51,409 nucleotides of DNA from JBBQRS01 sp038214535 (GTDB lineage Bacteria; Chloroflexota; Anaerolineae; CG2-30-64-16): the NCBI GenBank assembly GCA_038214535.1, contig JBBQRS010000021.1, forward strand, positions 1-51,409, given 5' to 3'. The notes under the pieces are model-generated. The model made no database searches, had not been told where the DNA came from, and was given only the letters and a program-made list of their open reading frames with translations. The position numbers and the translations under genes were made by a program. Positions 15,121 through 24,312 of this stretch are shown in pieces; position 1 is the stretch's first letter; every line of letters starts with the position of its first letter.

Positions 15121-16293
15121 CGCGACCGGTGGCGTGCGCCGCGCGGCTATTGCCAGCACCGCCACCGCCGCGACCCAGACGCCCGCCATGAGCATAATGG
15201 CCAGGCCGGTGAGCGCGCCCTGCGTGGATAACCCCAGCGCGCCCTGCCCTTGTGCGAAGAAGGCGATCAGCGCCTGGCCGCCCGCGGCGAAGTTCCATGC
15301 GCCGTGGACGGCGACGCCCAGCAGCCCCAACGCGATCCCGCGCCCCCATCGTTTCTCCACCAGGATGGCATACCAGCCCAGCGCGACGAACCCTGTGGCA
15401 ACCGAATGCACCGCCGCCGTACCGCCGCGCGCCAGCATCAGCCCACCCCAGGTTGCGGGGTTCATCAACGCCATGACGCCGTTCAGGATCGCCTCTAGCA
15501 GGGCGAACCCGGCCCCGGAGACGACGCCCAGCAGGAACGCCTGACGTTGAGTGGGTTGCGCGCCCGCAGCCAGCGCCAGCGGCATGACCAGCCCCTTCAC
15601 GCCTTCCTCGATGCACGGGATGACCACGGCCACAGACCCCAGCGCAGCCACGACCACGAGCGGCGAGCGGAACATATCGGCGAGCGGGCCGAGCGCCTGC
15701 GGTGTCGTTCCACCCTGCATATCCAGCGCCATTGCCTGCAACGATTCCAGTAGTTGCGGGTTGGTCGCGCGAATCCACACCACCGCGGCGATCAGCGCTG
15801 CAATCGCCAGCGCCATTTCGGCGGCGATGGCAAGCCCGGTGCTGCCCAGCGCCCCCCACGAGAGCGCGCCGATGCGCTGACGCGAGGGCAGGTCGGCCCC
15901 GCGATGCGTGGTCAGCGAGACGAACATCAACGGCGGCAACGCGCCCGCCAGGATGTGAAAGATCGGGGCCACGACATCCAGCCCAGCGGCCAGCGCCGCC
16001 TGTCCGAAGACGAGCGAGATCAGGAAGGCGACGAGAAGCCAGCCCCACGATGACAAACGCCATTTTTCGGCGGGGTATTGCTGCAATCCGCGCATCCCGG
16101 CCCACGCAAGCGGCAGGCCGAACGCCAGCCCGGCCAGCGCCAGCGCGAGGCCGAACGTCAGGCCCGCGGCAAGGTTGAGGCCCGCGCCGCCCTGCAGCGC
16201 GGTAAGCAGGCCCAGGGCTAACCCCAACACCGGCCCCAGCACAGCCGCCGCCAGCCCGCCAACTACCGCCACGATCAAGACAGGTTTACGCAT
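15082..16293 (-). CDS. PrsW-family intramembrane metalloprotease
   Basis: A 403-residue membrane protein with about 10 hydrophobic segments. The family active-site features are visible: CIEEGVKGLVMPL (EExxK), SGAGFALLEAILN about 40 residues later, a His in AAVHSVATGF, and HGAWNFAAG near the C-terminus. PrsW of Bacillus cleaves the anti-sigma factor RsiW; here no anti-sigma gene is adjacent, so the substrate is unknown. A TAAGGAG lies 5 nt before the start. It follows the helicase gene by 28 nt on the same strand and is probably co-transcribed with it. Its last 12 codons overlap the converging beta-helix gene. Confidence 0.85.
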   Translation of the reverse strand: MRKPVLIVAVVGGLAAAVLGPVLGLALGLLTALQGGAGLNLAAGLTFGLALALAGLAFGLPLAWAGMRGLQQYPAEKWRLSSWGWLLVAFLISLVFGQAALAAGLDVVAPIFHILAGALPPLMFVSLTTHRGADLPSRQRIGALSWGALGSTGLAIAAEMALAIAALIAAVVWIRATNPQLLESLQAMALDMQGGTTPQALGPLADMFRSPLVVVAALGSVAVVIPCIEEGVKGLVMPLALAAGAQPTQRQAFLLGVVSGAGFALLEAILNGVMALMNPATWGGLMLARGGTAAVHSVATGFVALGWYAILVEKRWGRGIALGLLGVAVHGAWNFAAGGQALIAFFAQGQGALGLSTQGALTGLAIMLMAGVWVAAVAVLAIAARRTPPVALSADQGQIEAEV

Positions 16294-16321
16294 ATTGGCT
16301 CCTTAGCGGCCCCCAGCGCGT

Positions 16322-18748
16322 TTAACGTCTGCGGCCGCGCCTCTCGTCGAGCAGCCAGGACAAAATGGTGATCGCCGCGCGCTTGTCAAGCGGTTGGTTG
16401 AAGTTGCCGCACTTCGGGCTTTGCACGCAACTGGGGCAGCCGGCCTCACACGGGCAGCCCCGAATCACATCCAGTGTGGCGGCCCAGAGTTCCGGCAATA
16501 GCTCGAAGCCCTTCTCGGCAATGCCGACGCCGCCCGCAAAACCATCATAGATGAAAATCTGCGGCGCGTCGGTGTCGGGGTGGCGCGGGGTGCTGAGGCC
16601 ACCGATGTCCCACCGGTCGCACATGGCGAAGAGCGGCAGGATGCCGATGGCCGCGTGCTCGACGGCGTGGATGCCGCCCAGGAAGTCCATGCCGCGCAGC
16701 GCCAATTCCCCGGCCATTTCGGTCGGCAGGTCCCACCATAATGCCACCGTCTCGTATTCGTTCACCGGCATGTCGAGCGGTTCGTCGCCCAGCACCGCCT
16801 CGGTGAACTGCTGCAGCCGCCGGTAGCCGACCACCTGACTGCGTACGCGCACGTTGCCCAGATATGCCGCGGTGTTCGCGGTCTGGCGGTGGCGCAGCGA
16901 GCGCACGATGCGCACGTCATTCAGCTCGCGCGCTTGCGTGTAGTAGTCGGTAGTCACCGGGGCAGCGACCGCATAGCGCAGGTCGTGGTTATACTCGGTG
17001 ATCAGATATGAGTCGCCCTGGTGCAAATAGATCGCGCCCGGATGGACGCGCAACGGCGCGGTGTTCGAGCTGAGTTCCTCAAGCGTGCGATATTCGTCGG
17101 CGGCCAACAGGATGGCAAAACGGTCGCCCTCGGCGTCACGCAGGTTCACGTCTTGCGCCGGGTAGTCACCCCGCGTGTAGACCCAGCGCTGACCGTTATA
17201 CCGCAGCGTCCCGTCTTCTTCGAGGCCAATCATGGCATCCACGAAGCCGGGACCAAACAGGGCTTCATCATCCTGCACAGCCATGCCCGGCTCGTCATCG
17301 TCATGCGGCACGGATAACGGGACTTCGTGCGCGGCGCACGGCAGATGCCGCCGCAGGATGTAGACGTTATCTGGGTCAATCAGCGCGTTCTCGTGCGGCT
17401 TGCCCAACAGGTCGGCGCCGTGGCGCATGTAATACTGGTCCAGTGGGTTGTCGAGACCGATCAGCACGGCCAGCGCAGGGTCCGTTCCCCGACCGGCGCG
17501 GCCCGCCTGTTGCCAGGTGCTGGCGACCGTGCCCGGATAGCCCACCAGCAGCGCGGCGTCCAACCCGCCTACGTCAATCCCTAACTCCAGCGCGGAAGTC
17601 GCCGTCACGCCGACCAGTTTGCCGCCGAACAGTTCGCGCTCGATCCGGCGTCGCTCCGCCGGAAGATAGCCCGCGCGATACGCGGCGATGCGTTCGGCCA
17701 GTTTTGGCGTTGTGCGACGCAACTGGTCGCGCGCGTAGCGCAACAGTAGTTCGGCCACCACGCGCGCCCGTGTGAACGCGATCGTGCGGACGTTGCGGCT
17801 TACCAGGGCAGTAAAGAGATCGGTGGCTTCCCGGTTGGCGCTGCGCCGCGCCATCTTCGCTTCGTCGAGGAACGGCGGATTCCAGAGCGCGAAGGTGCGC
17901 GGGCCGTGCGGCGAGCCGTCGTCGCTGATCACCGTTGGCGTCAAACCGGTCAGCAATTCGAAGTGCTCCGCAGGGTTGGCGATGGTCGCGCTGGTGGCGA
18001 TGAATTGCGGGCCGGCGTTCATCACCGGCGCGCGAAGGCGCAACCGCGACGCCACGCTTTTACCTGCAGTGCGGCGCGCGGTGACGGGCCCTTGATAGAC
18101 GGCGCAGACCCGGCGCAGCCGCCGCAACACGCACGCCACCTGCGACCCAAAGACGCCACGATAGCTGTGCGCTTCGTCAATGATGACGTATTCGAGATGG
18201 CGGAAGAACTCGGCCCAGAGGGGATGATTGGGCAAGATACCCGCGTGCAGCATGTCGGGGTTGGTGAGCAGGACGCGCGCCGACTTGCGAATTTGCGCCC
18301 GCGCCGATTGCGGCGTGTCGCCGTCATAGGTCGCCGCGATGGGGTTAATCAGCCCGCCGCCGCTGCCCTTGACGAGCGCCTGCCACTTCGCCAATTGATC
18401 CTGCGCCAGCGCCTTAGTGGGGTAGAGATAGAGCGCGCGGGCCAGCGGATCGCGTGCCAGCGCCTCCAGCACGGGTACATTGAAACACAACGTCTTGCCG
18501 CTGGCCGTGGAGGTGGCGACGACGATGTGCTGACCGTCGAGTGCAGCGTTGATGGCTTCGGCCTGATGCGTATAGAGTTGCTCCGCGCCCGTGCTACGTA
18601 GCGCCGAGACGACAGGCGGACTCAGGCGATGGCGCAGTCGCCCGCCGCGCGCCGATCGCGCCGGGATCGTCTGCACGTGGGCAATCTGCCCGGCATAGCC
18701 GCGCTGCCGGCGCATGGCGTCGAGAAAGGCTTCAGGGTCAAAGGCCAT
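16322..18748 (-). CDS. MrfA/Hrq1-type DEAH-box helicase with DUF1998 zinc domain
   Basis: An 808-residue superfamily 2 helicase. Visible are Q/Walker A ATSTASGKT at 78-86, DEAH (IIDEAHSYRGVFG), SATIANP, motif IV FTRARVVAELLL, and the arginine-finger motif GRAGRGTDPALA. The C-terminal DUF1998 region has the four-cysteine cluster C-x-C-x3-C-x2-C (CPCEAGCPSC), with a further Cys in PKCGNF. This order matches Bacillus MrfA (YprA) and fungal Hrq1, 3'-5' helicases that act in repair of crosslinks and mitomycin damage. Length is typical. It heads the helicase-PrsW pair; upstream, 84 nt away, is the mgtC-like gene. Confidence 0.9.
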   Translation of the reverse strand: MAFDPEAFLDAMRRQRGYAGQIAHVQTIPARSARGGRLRHRLSPPVVSALRSTGAEQLYTHQAEAINAALDGQHIVVATSTASGKTLCFNVPVLEALARDPLARALYLYPTKALAQDQLAKWQALVKGSGGGLINPIAATYDGDTPQSARAQIRKSARVLLTNPDMLHAGILPNHPLWAEFFRHLEYVIIDEAHSYRGVFGSQVACVLRRLRRVCAVYQGPVTARRTAGKSVASRLRLRAPVMNAGPQFIATSATIANPAEHFELLTGLTPTVISDDGSPHGPRTFALWNPPFLDEAKMARRSANREATDLFTALVSRNVRTIAFTRARVVAELLLRYARDQLRRTTPKLAERIAAYRAGYLPAERRRIERELFGGKLVGVTATSALELGIDVGGLDAALLVGYPGTVASTWQQAGRAGRGTDPALAVLIGLDNPLDQYYMRHGADLLGKPHENALIDPDNVYILRRHLPCAAHEVPLSVPHDDDEPGMAVQDDEALFGPGFVDAMIGLEEDGTLRYNGQRWVYTRGDYPAQDVNLRDAEGDRFAILLAADEYRTLEELSSNTAPLRVHPGAIYLHQGDSYLITEYNHDLRYAVAAPVTTDYYTQARELNDVRIVRSLRHRQTANTAAYLGNVRVRSQVVGYRRLQQFTEAVLGDEPLDMPVNEYETVALWWDLPTEMAGELALRGMDFLGGIHAVEHAAIGILPLFAMCDRWDIGGLSTPRHPDTDAPQIFIYDGFAGGVGIAEKGFELLPELWAATLDVIRGCPCEAGCPSCVQSPKCGNFNQPLDKRAAITILSWLLDERRGRRR

Positions 18749-18770
18749 TGCTATCCAATGATTCGCTTAC

Positions 18771-18826
18771 TGGTCGAGATGCTTCAGGGCCGCAGGCCTC
18801 ACTTCAAGGACTCCGTTCAGCATGAC
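18771..18826 (-). repeat. GTCATGCTGA / GAAGCATCTCGACC intergenic element, copy 1
   Basis: On the minus strand GTCATGCTGAACG opens the element and TGAAGCATCTCGACCA closes it, with a GGCCTGCGGCC palindrome between. The same ends occur in the same order on the plus strand at 24094-24160. It fills the gap between the MgtC-like and helicase genes. Confidence 0.6.
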
Positions 18827-18832
18827 CGGCCC

Positions 18833-19483
18833 TCAACCCGGCATAGAGCCTTCATATGCCAGCACCTGCTGATCGGCCAGCAATTCATTCACCAGACGCT
18901 GATGCGCCTCCGGTGAACCGCGCGCGATCCAAACGCAGATCATTTCGACGCCGCGCTTCTCCTCCGATTCCTGTTCGACGCTGAGTTTCGCCTTGCGGAA
19001 TTGTTCCAGCACATGGGCGCGCGCCGTTTCATCTGCGGCCGTTGTGATCTGATACATGCGGATGACCCGGATGTCGGTGATTACATTCTCAAGCCAGGGC
19101 AATACCCACAGCACCAGCAGCGCCAACAACGTTGCGATCAAAGAGAACAGGAGGTAGCCGCTGCCCGCGCCGATGCCCAGCGCCGCGGCCAGCCAGATGG
19201 TAGACGCCGTAGTGAGGCCGCGTACCTGGCCGGCCTCGTGGATGATGACACCCGCGCCGATGAAGCCAACGCCTGTGACCACTTGCGCCGCGATGCGTCC
19301 CGGGTCGCCGCCACTGTTAAGCGAAAAGATCGTGAAGAGCGCCGATCCCACGCAGATCAGGATGATGGTGCGCAGCCCGGCAAACTTATGGTGGAACTCG
19401 CGCTCGAAGCCCAGCATCCCGCCCAGACCAAAGGCGACCAGCAGATGGATGACATCATCGGGATAGAGAATCGGTTGCGACAT
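18833..19483 (-). CDS. MgtC/SapB-family membrane protein
   Basis: A 216-residue protein with an N-terminal MgtC domain of four or five membrane segments (about residues 10-130) carrying the signature GFEREFHHKFAGLRT, AAQVVTGVGFIGAGVI and VRGLTTASTIW. A cytoplasmic C-terminal ACT-like domain of about 80 residues follows. Family members are linked to growth at low Mg2+ and control of membrane potential and ATP synthase; no transport activity is proven. Its ribosome binding site (CGGAGG) lies within the last codons of the flavin reductase gene, and only 2 nt separate stop and start, so the two are translationally coupled. Confidence 0.9.
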   Translation of the reverse strand: MSQPILYPDDVIHLLVAFGLGGMLGFEREFHHKFAGLRTIILICVGSALFTIFSLNSGGDPGRIAAQVVTGVGFIGAGVIIHEAGQVRGLTTASTIWLAAALGIGAGSGYLLFSLIATLLALLVLWVLPWLENVITDIRVIRMYQITTAADETARAHVLEQFRKAKLSVEQESEEKRGVEMICVWIARGSPEAHQRLVNELLADQQVLAYEGSMPG

Positions 19484-19485
19484 CT

Positions 19486-20010
19486 TTACCTCCGATAGGC
19501 GTCTTCGCCCTCGATGGTCACGATCTCACCATAATAAACCCGGTGATAGTCACGGATCGGATAATTGCGTCCGATGTCGGAACTCAGGAAGTGCCCCGGT
19601 TCGAGGTCATCCCAGTAAATCTTACGGCATTCGACGACCAGTTCGGCCTCGGCGAAGGAGGGCGCGGCCACGCGGGTTGACGCGATCGGCGTCAGCCCCG
19701 ATGCGGCAATCTTGTCGCCGTCGCGGCCCGACTTAACGCCCAGCAGGTCGAGCGCCTTGCGATAGGCTTCGGGGAACGCGCTCAACGTGAAAGTGCCATA
19801 GCGTTCCATGAAGCCATAGGTATAACGCTGAGGTCGCACCACCACCTGCACGAAGGGGCGACCCCACAGCCCGCCCATCGCGCCCCAACTTACGGTCATG
19901 GTGTTATAGTCGCCCGCGGCGAAGTCGCCAGACGTGAGCAGGAACCACCCTTTGTCCCACTGGTGGAAAATCGGGGTGACGAACTCATGGATGGGGATGG
20001 TACGGCGCAT
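19486..20010 (-). CDS. Flavin reductase-like FMN-binding protein
   Basis: A 174-residue single-domain protein of the flavin reductase split-barrel family. Recognisable are WFLLTSGDFAAGDYNTMTVSWGAMG near the N-terminus (FMN-binding), RPQRYTYGFMERYGTFTLSAFPE, and the following helix with LGVKSGRDGDK. Such proteins reduce FMN with NAD(P)H for a partner monooxygenase or act as FMN-dependent oxidoreductases; no monooxygenase is adjacent. GGGAGAGAG precedes the start. It lies 31 nt after the phosphatase-dehydrogenase gene and 2 nt before the MgtC-like gene. Confidence 0.85.
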   Translation of the reverse strand: MRRTIPIHEFVTPIFHQWDKGWFLLTSGDFAAGDYNTMTVSWGAMGGLWGRPFVQVVVRPQRYTYGFMERYGTFTLSAFPEAYRKALDLLGVKSGRDGDKIAASGLTPIASTRVAAPSFAEAELVVECRKIYWDDLEPGHFLSSDIGRNYPIRDYHRVYYGEIVTIEGEDAYRR

Positions 20011-20041
20011 GTTCTCTCTCCCTTTTCATTCTTTGCTTCGA

Positions 20042-21496
20042 TCAGTATCCCAGTGTCAGGTCCACCCGATTGGGGGCCTCTTCGCCGCGCGCCAGCGCGT
20101 TGAGGATTTCCGCGATTTCCGACATGCGCTCGCGTTGCTGATCTTCCTCATAAGCCAGCCCGCCGCGGTGTGGACTCATCACGACGTTATCCAGTTCGCC
20201 GAACGGATAAGCCGAGGGCGGCGTATGGCGCGCCGCGTCGTCATCGGGATAGGTGTACCACACGTCAATTCCGGCCGCGCCCAGCGTGCCATCCTTCAGC
20301 GCCGCGTACAGCGCGGCCTCGTCTACCACCGGGCCGCGTCCCACGTTGACCAGCACCGCGCCCGCGGGCAACAATGCCAGCTCACGCGCGCCGACCATCC
20401 CGCGCGTTTCGTCGGTGAGCGGTAGCGAGATGATCAGCGCACCGGCGCGCGGCAGCAGGTTATGAAGATCACGCACCGGGAAAACTTGCGCCAGTTCGTC
20501 TGAACCGGGGTCGGCGGCGCGGCGCACCGCCAGCACATCCATCGCCATGCCCCGACACATGCGCGCCACGTGGCGGCCAATCGCCCCGTAGCCCAGCAAC
20601 AGCGCCGTCTTGCCCGACAGTAGTACAGAGGGGATCGGGCGGCGGCGCGGCGACCAGTCATCCTCGCGCAGCGCCCGGTCGAGCGGGATGATCGCCTTGG
20701 CCGCAGCCAGCAACAACGCAAAGGCCATCTCAGCGGTGGGCAGCGCGGGGCCATGCGAGTTGTAGAGCGTCAACCGGGGAAACTCGCGCATCAGCGCGGC
20801 GGTTTCCGGCGACACGCCGGTGTAAGGCTGGATGACTGCGTGCAGGTTTGGCGCGGCCTGTAACTTCTCACGCGTCGGCTCGCCGTCCACCAGCACAGTG
20901 TAATCCGCCAACTCCGGTGGATTTCCTGTCGTAAGAACCACACGGTCATCCAGGATGCTGTTCAGGTAATCTAAGATTTCGGGTTCGGGCGTTTCCGCCA
21001 TATGAACACGTAATGTATCACTCACTTTATCTCTATCTCCAGTTGACCAGCGCGCAACGGCGTTATCTATAAACGCCTGCCACCAATCATAAGGCTGCCA
21101 GATCGTATGAAGATCTGCCAGTGCATAGTCAGGCGCCTCCCCCAGCACCAGCGTCCGGTACAGGTACATGAACGCGGAAACGCGGTAGTTCGCGACGCAA
21201 TGGACGTAGACACGGCGGTCGGCCCAACGCGCCATCTCATAGAAGAACGCGGACAGATCATCGAGGGTCGGCGCTGCCCACACTACCGGGATGGGCCGAT
21301 AAACCATGCCGAGAGCCTCCACCGTGGCGCGTTCGTCCGGCAGGTGATCCTCGTCGTCCGGCATCGCCAGGTTGATCACCACCTCGAACCCTGCATCGGC
21401 AATCGCCGCGAACTGGTCCGCCGTCGGCTGCCCGCTGGTGGCGATCCGCTCGGACAGACGCCGGAAGGTGAAGATGGCGTCCAGCGATTCGTTCAT
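20042..21496 (-). CDS. Fusion: phosphatase-like domain + D-isomer-specific 2-hydroxyacid dehydrogenase
   Basis: A 484-residue two-domain protein. Residues about 1-150 resemble DUF442/dual-specificity phosphatases (IATSGQPTADQF ... VYVHCVANYRVSAF), but the loop is Cys100-x4-Arg105, one residue shorter than the canonical Cys-x5-Arg. Residues about 170-484 are a D-2-hydroxyacid dehydrogenase with NAD loop GYGAIG (302-307), Arg387 in NVGRGPVVDE, an acidic region near 410, and His443 in SPHRGG. The joining stretch (about 21000-21060) is AT-rich and contains GGAG followed by an in-frame GTG (Val158, 21025), so the dehydrogenase may also start internally. It begins 3 nt after proA, with its ribosome binding site inside proA. 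Confidence 0.82.
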   Translation of the reverse strand: MNESLDAIFTFRRLSERIATSGQPTADQFAAIADAGFEVVINLAMPDDEDHLPDERATVEALGMVYRPIPVVWAAPTLDDLSAFFYEMARWADRRVYVHCVANYRVSAFMYLYRTLVLGEAPDYALADLHTIWQPYDWWQAFIDNAVARWSTGDRDKVSDTLRVHMAETPEPEILDYLNSILDDRVVLTTGNPPELADYTVLVDGEPTREKLQAAPNLHAVIQPYTGVSPETAALMREFPRLTLYNSHGPALPTAEMAFALLLAAAKAIIPLDRALREDDWSPRRRPIPSVLLSGKTALLLGYGAIGRHVARMCRGMAMDVLAVRRAADPGSDELAQVFPVRDLHNLLPRAGALIISLPLTDETRGMVGARELALLPAGAVLVNVGRGPVVDEAALYAALKDGTLGAAGIDVWYTYPDDDAARHTPPSAYPFGELDNVVMSPHRGGLAYEEDQQRERMSEIAEILNALARGEEAPNRVDLTLGY

Positions 21497-21499
21497 CGG

Positions 21500-22765
<1,266 letters not shown>

Positions 22766-22798
22766 AGGGCCCTCATAACGTTGGTTTTGTGATCTGAA

Positions 22799-22852
22799 TC
22801 ATCCTGTAAATCCTGTTCATGCCGGTACGCATCTGACGCCATCTCGTGGCGT
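22799..22852. repeat. ACAGGATTTACAGGATGA element and small hairpin in the proB-proA gap
   Basis: The minus strand reads CATGAACAGGATTTACAGGA then TGAT (22799-22821), a tandem ACAGGAT pair seen, from memory, in many bacterial intergenic regions. It is followed by a 6-bp hairpin ACGCCA/TGGCGT (22836-22852). No protein is encoded in the gap. Confidence 0.4.
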
Positions 22853-22871
22853 GCGCCCTCCGCAGGAGAGA

Positions 22872-23987
22872 CTACAGCAGAATCATGTCGTTGCGGTGCA
22901 CCGCGACCGGGCCATACGCGTAGCCCAGGCACTCCGCGATCTGGTTCGACCGGCAACCCTTGATCCGTTGCAGGTCTTCGCTGCCATAACGCACGATGCC
23001 GCGCGCCAGCACGTGATCCTCCGGGCCGACGATCAGCACCGTGTCTCCGCGTTCGAAATGCCCATCCACGGCGACGAGGCCCGCCGGCAACAGGCTCTTA
23101 CCGTTCTCGCCCAGCGCGCGCGTCGCGCCCGCGTCCACGATCAGCCGGCCCTCCGGCGTCGTGCCGCCAAAGATCCAGCGTTTGCGGCTCTCCAGCGGGG
23201 TCTCCAACGCCGGGAAATGTGTGCCCACCGCCTCGCCGCCCGCCACGCGCAGGATGATGTCAGGGTCACGACCGGCAGCGATCACCACCTCCGCGCCGGC
23301 CCGCCGGGCGATATCCGCGGCCTGGAGCTTGGTCGCCATGCCACCGACGCCCAACCCGCTCACGCTGTCGCCCGCCAGTTCGCGCATGGTATCGTCAATC
23401 GCGCGTACCTCGGCAATCAGTTGCGCCTCGGGGTGCGTGCGTGGGTCGGCGGTAAACAACCCCGGCTGGTCTGTGAGCAACAACAGCAGGTCGGCCTCGG
23501 TCAGCAGCGCCACCAGCGCCGACAAATTATCATTGTCACCCACGCGAATCTCGGCCGTTGCGACGGCGTCGTTTTCGTTGATGATCGGAATGATGCGGTA
23601 CTCGAGCAGTGTGGTCAGCGTGTCGCGCGCGTTGAGAAACCGCAGGCGGTCGCGCACATCGGCGCGGGTCAGCAACACCTGCCCGACATTGATCTCATAC
23701 AGATCGAACAAGCTCTCCCACACCTGCATGATGCGGCTCTGGCCCACCGCGGCGAGCATCTGCTTGGCGGTTACGGTGTGCGGCAGATCCGGGTGGTGCA
23801 GACGTTCACGTCCCGCGGCGATGGCCGCGGAGGTCACGATGATGACGTCGTGCCCCTCACGGTGGAGCGCCGCGCACTGGCGCACCAGTTCTACCATGTG
23901 GGCGCGATCCAGCCGGGGCGTGCCCCCGGTCAGCACGCTGGTGCCGACCTTAACCACAATGCGTTTCCGAGTTCCGCTGTGCGACAT
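22872..23987 (-). CDS. proB: Glutamate 5-kinase with PUA domain
   Basis: A 371-residue kinase that phosphorylates glutamate to gamma-glutamyl phosphate, the first and feedback-controlled step of proline synthesis. The amino-acid kinase domain shows RIVVKVGTSVLTGG at the N-terminus, VTSAAIAAG, NENDAVATAE and GVGGMATKLQAADIA. A C-terminal PUA domain covers about residues 285-371. The start at 23987 puts the first lysine motif at the usual place; longer in-frame starts exist upstream but add unrelated residues. The only strong Shine-Dalgarno (GGAGG) is 16 nt upstream, farther than usual. It begins the proB-proA run. Confidence 0.96.
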   Translation of the reverse strand: MSHSGTRKRIVVKVGTSVLTGGTPRLDRAHMVELVRQCAALHREGHDVIIVTSAAIAAGRERLHHPDLPHTVTAKQMLAAVGQSRIMQVWESLFDLYEINVGQVLLTRADVRDRLRFLNARDTLTTLLEYRIIPIINENDAVATAEIRVGDNDNLSALVALLTEADLLLLLTDQPGLFTADPRTHPEAQLIAEVRAIDDTMRELAGDSVSGLGVGGMATKLQAADIARRAGAEVVIAAGRDPDIILRVAGGEAVGTHFPALETPLESRKRWIFGGTTPEGRLIVDAGATRALGENGKSLLPAGLVAVDGHFERGDTVLIVGPEDHVLARGIVRYGSEDLQRIKGCRSNQIAECLGYAYGPVAVHRNDMILL

Positions 23988-24093
23988 ACGCTGTATTGCC
24001 CGACCTCCGAAGGAACGTGCTTTGGGCGGTAGCATATCACGATGCGCCCGCCGAGGCAACCGATCAGGACGATATGCACCGAGTTTTCGCGAA

Positions 24094-24185
24094 GTCATGC
24101 TGAGCGGGTTGACCTGAATTAGTTCGTAATGATAAGACTCTAGCGAAGCATCTCGACCTCGTGCCGCGAGATGCTTCGCTAGAGT
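24094..24185 (+). repeat. GTCATGCTGA / GAAGCATCTCGACC element, copy 2, with 19-bp hairpin
   Basis: It opens with GTCATGCTGAGCG (24094-24106) and contains GCGAAGCATCTCGACC. A perfect inverted repeat, ACTCTAGCGAAGCATCTCG (24137-24155) with its complement (24167-24185), makes the core. Copy 1 is inverted at 18771-18826. It occupies the 325-nt gap between divergent proB and ggt, which holds no gene. Confidence 0.7.
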
Positions 24186-24218
24186 TTCATCGCAATGGAA
24201 GGTGTTAGGCAGCCCCGC

Positions 24219-24232
24219 TCACGGTACCGTGA
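24219..24232. promoter_or_regulatory. 14-bp perfect palindrome upstream of ggt
   Basis: TCACGGTACCGTGA is perfectly symmetrical and lies 80 nt before the ggt start codon, a plausible operator position. No regulator is known; a chance palindrome cannot be excluded. Confidence 0.3.
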
Positions 24233-24312
24233 CCGCGCCAGCGTTTCTTGGTAAGGAAATTAGCCCGATCGGGGATTTCGTGTTACAAGGCGTGCATCAT
24301 AGGAGCAAGATC

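Noticed and set aside
22851..24032. A 393-codon open frame on the plus strand
   Set aside because: It is antisense to proB, which is unmistakable; the antisense product is low-complexity, His/Arg/Gln-rich and has no domain.
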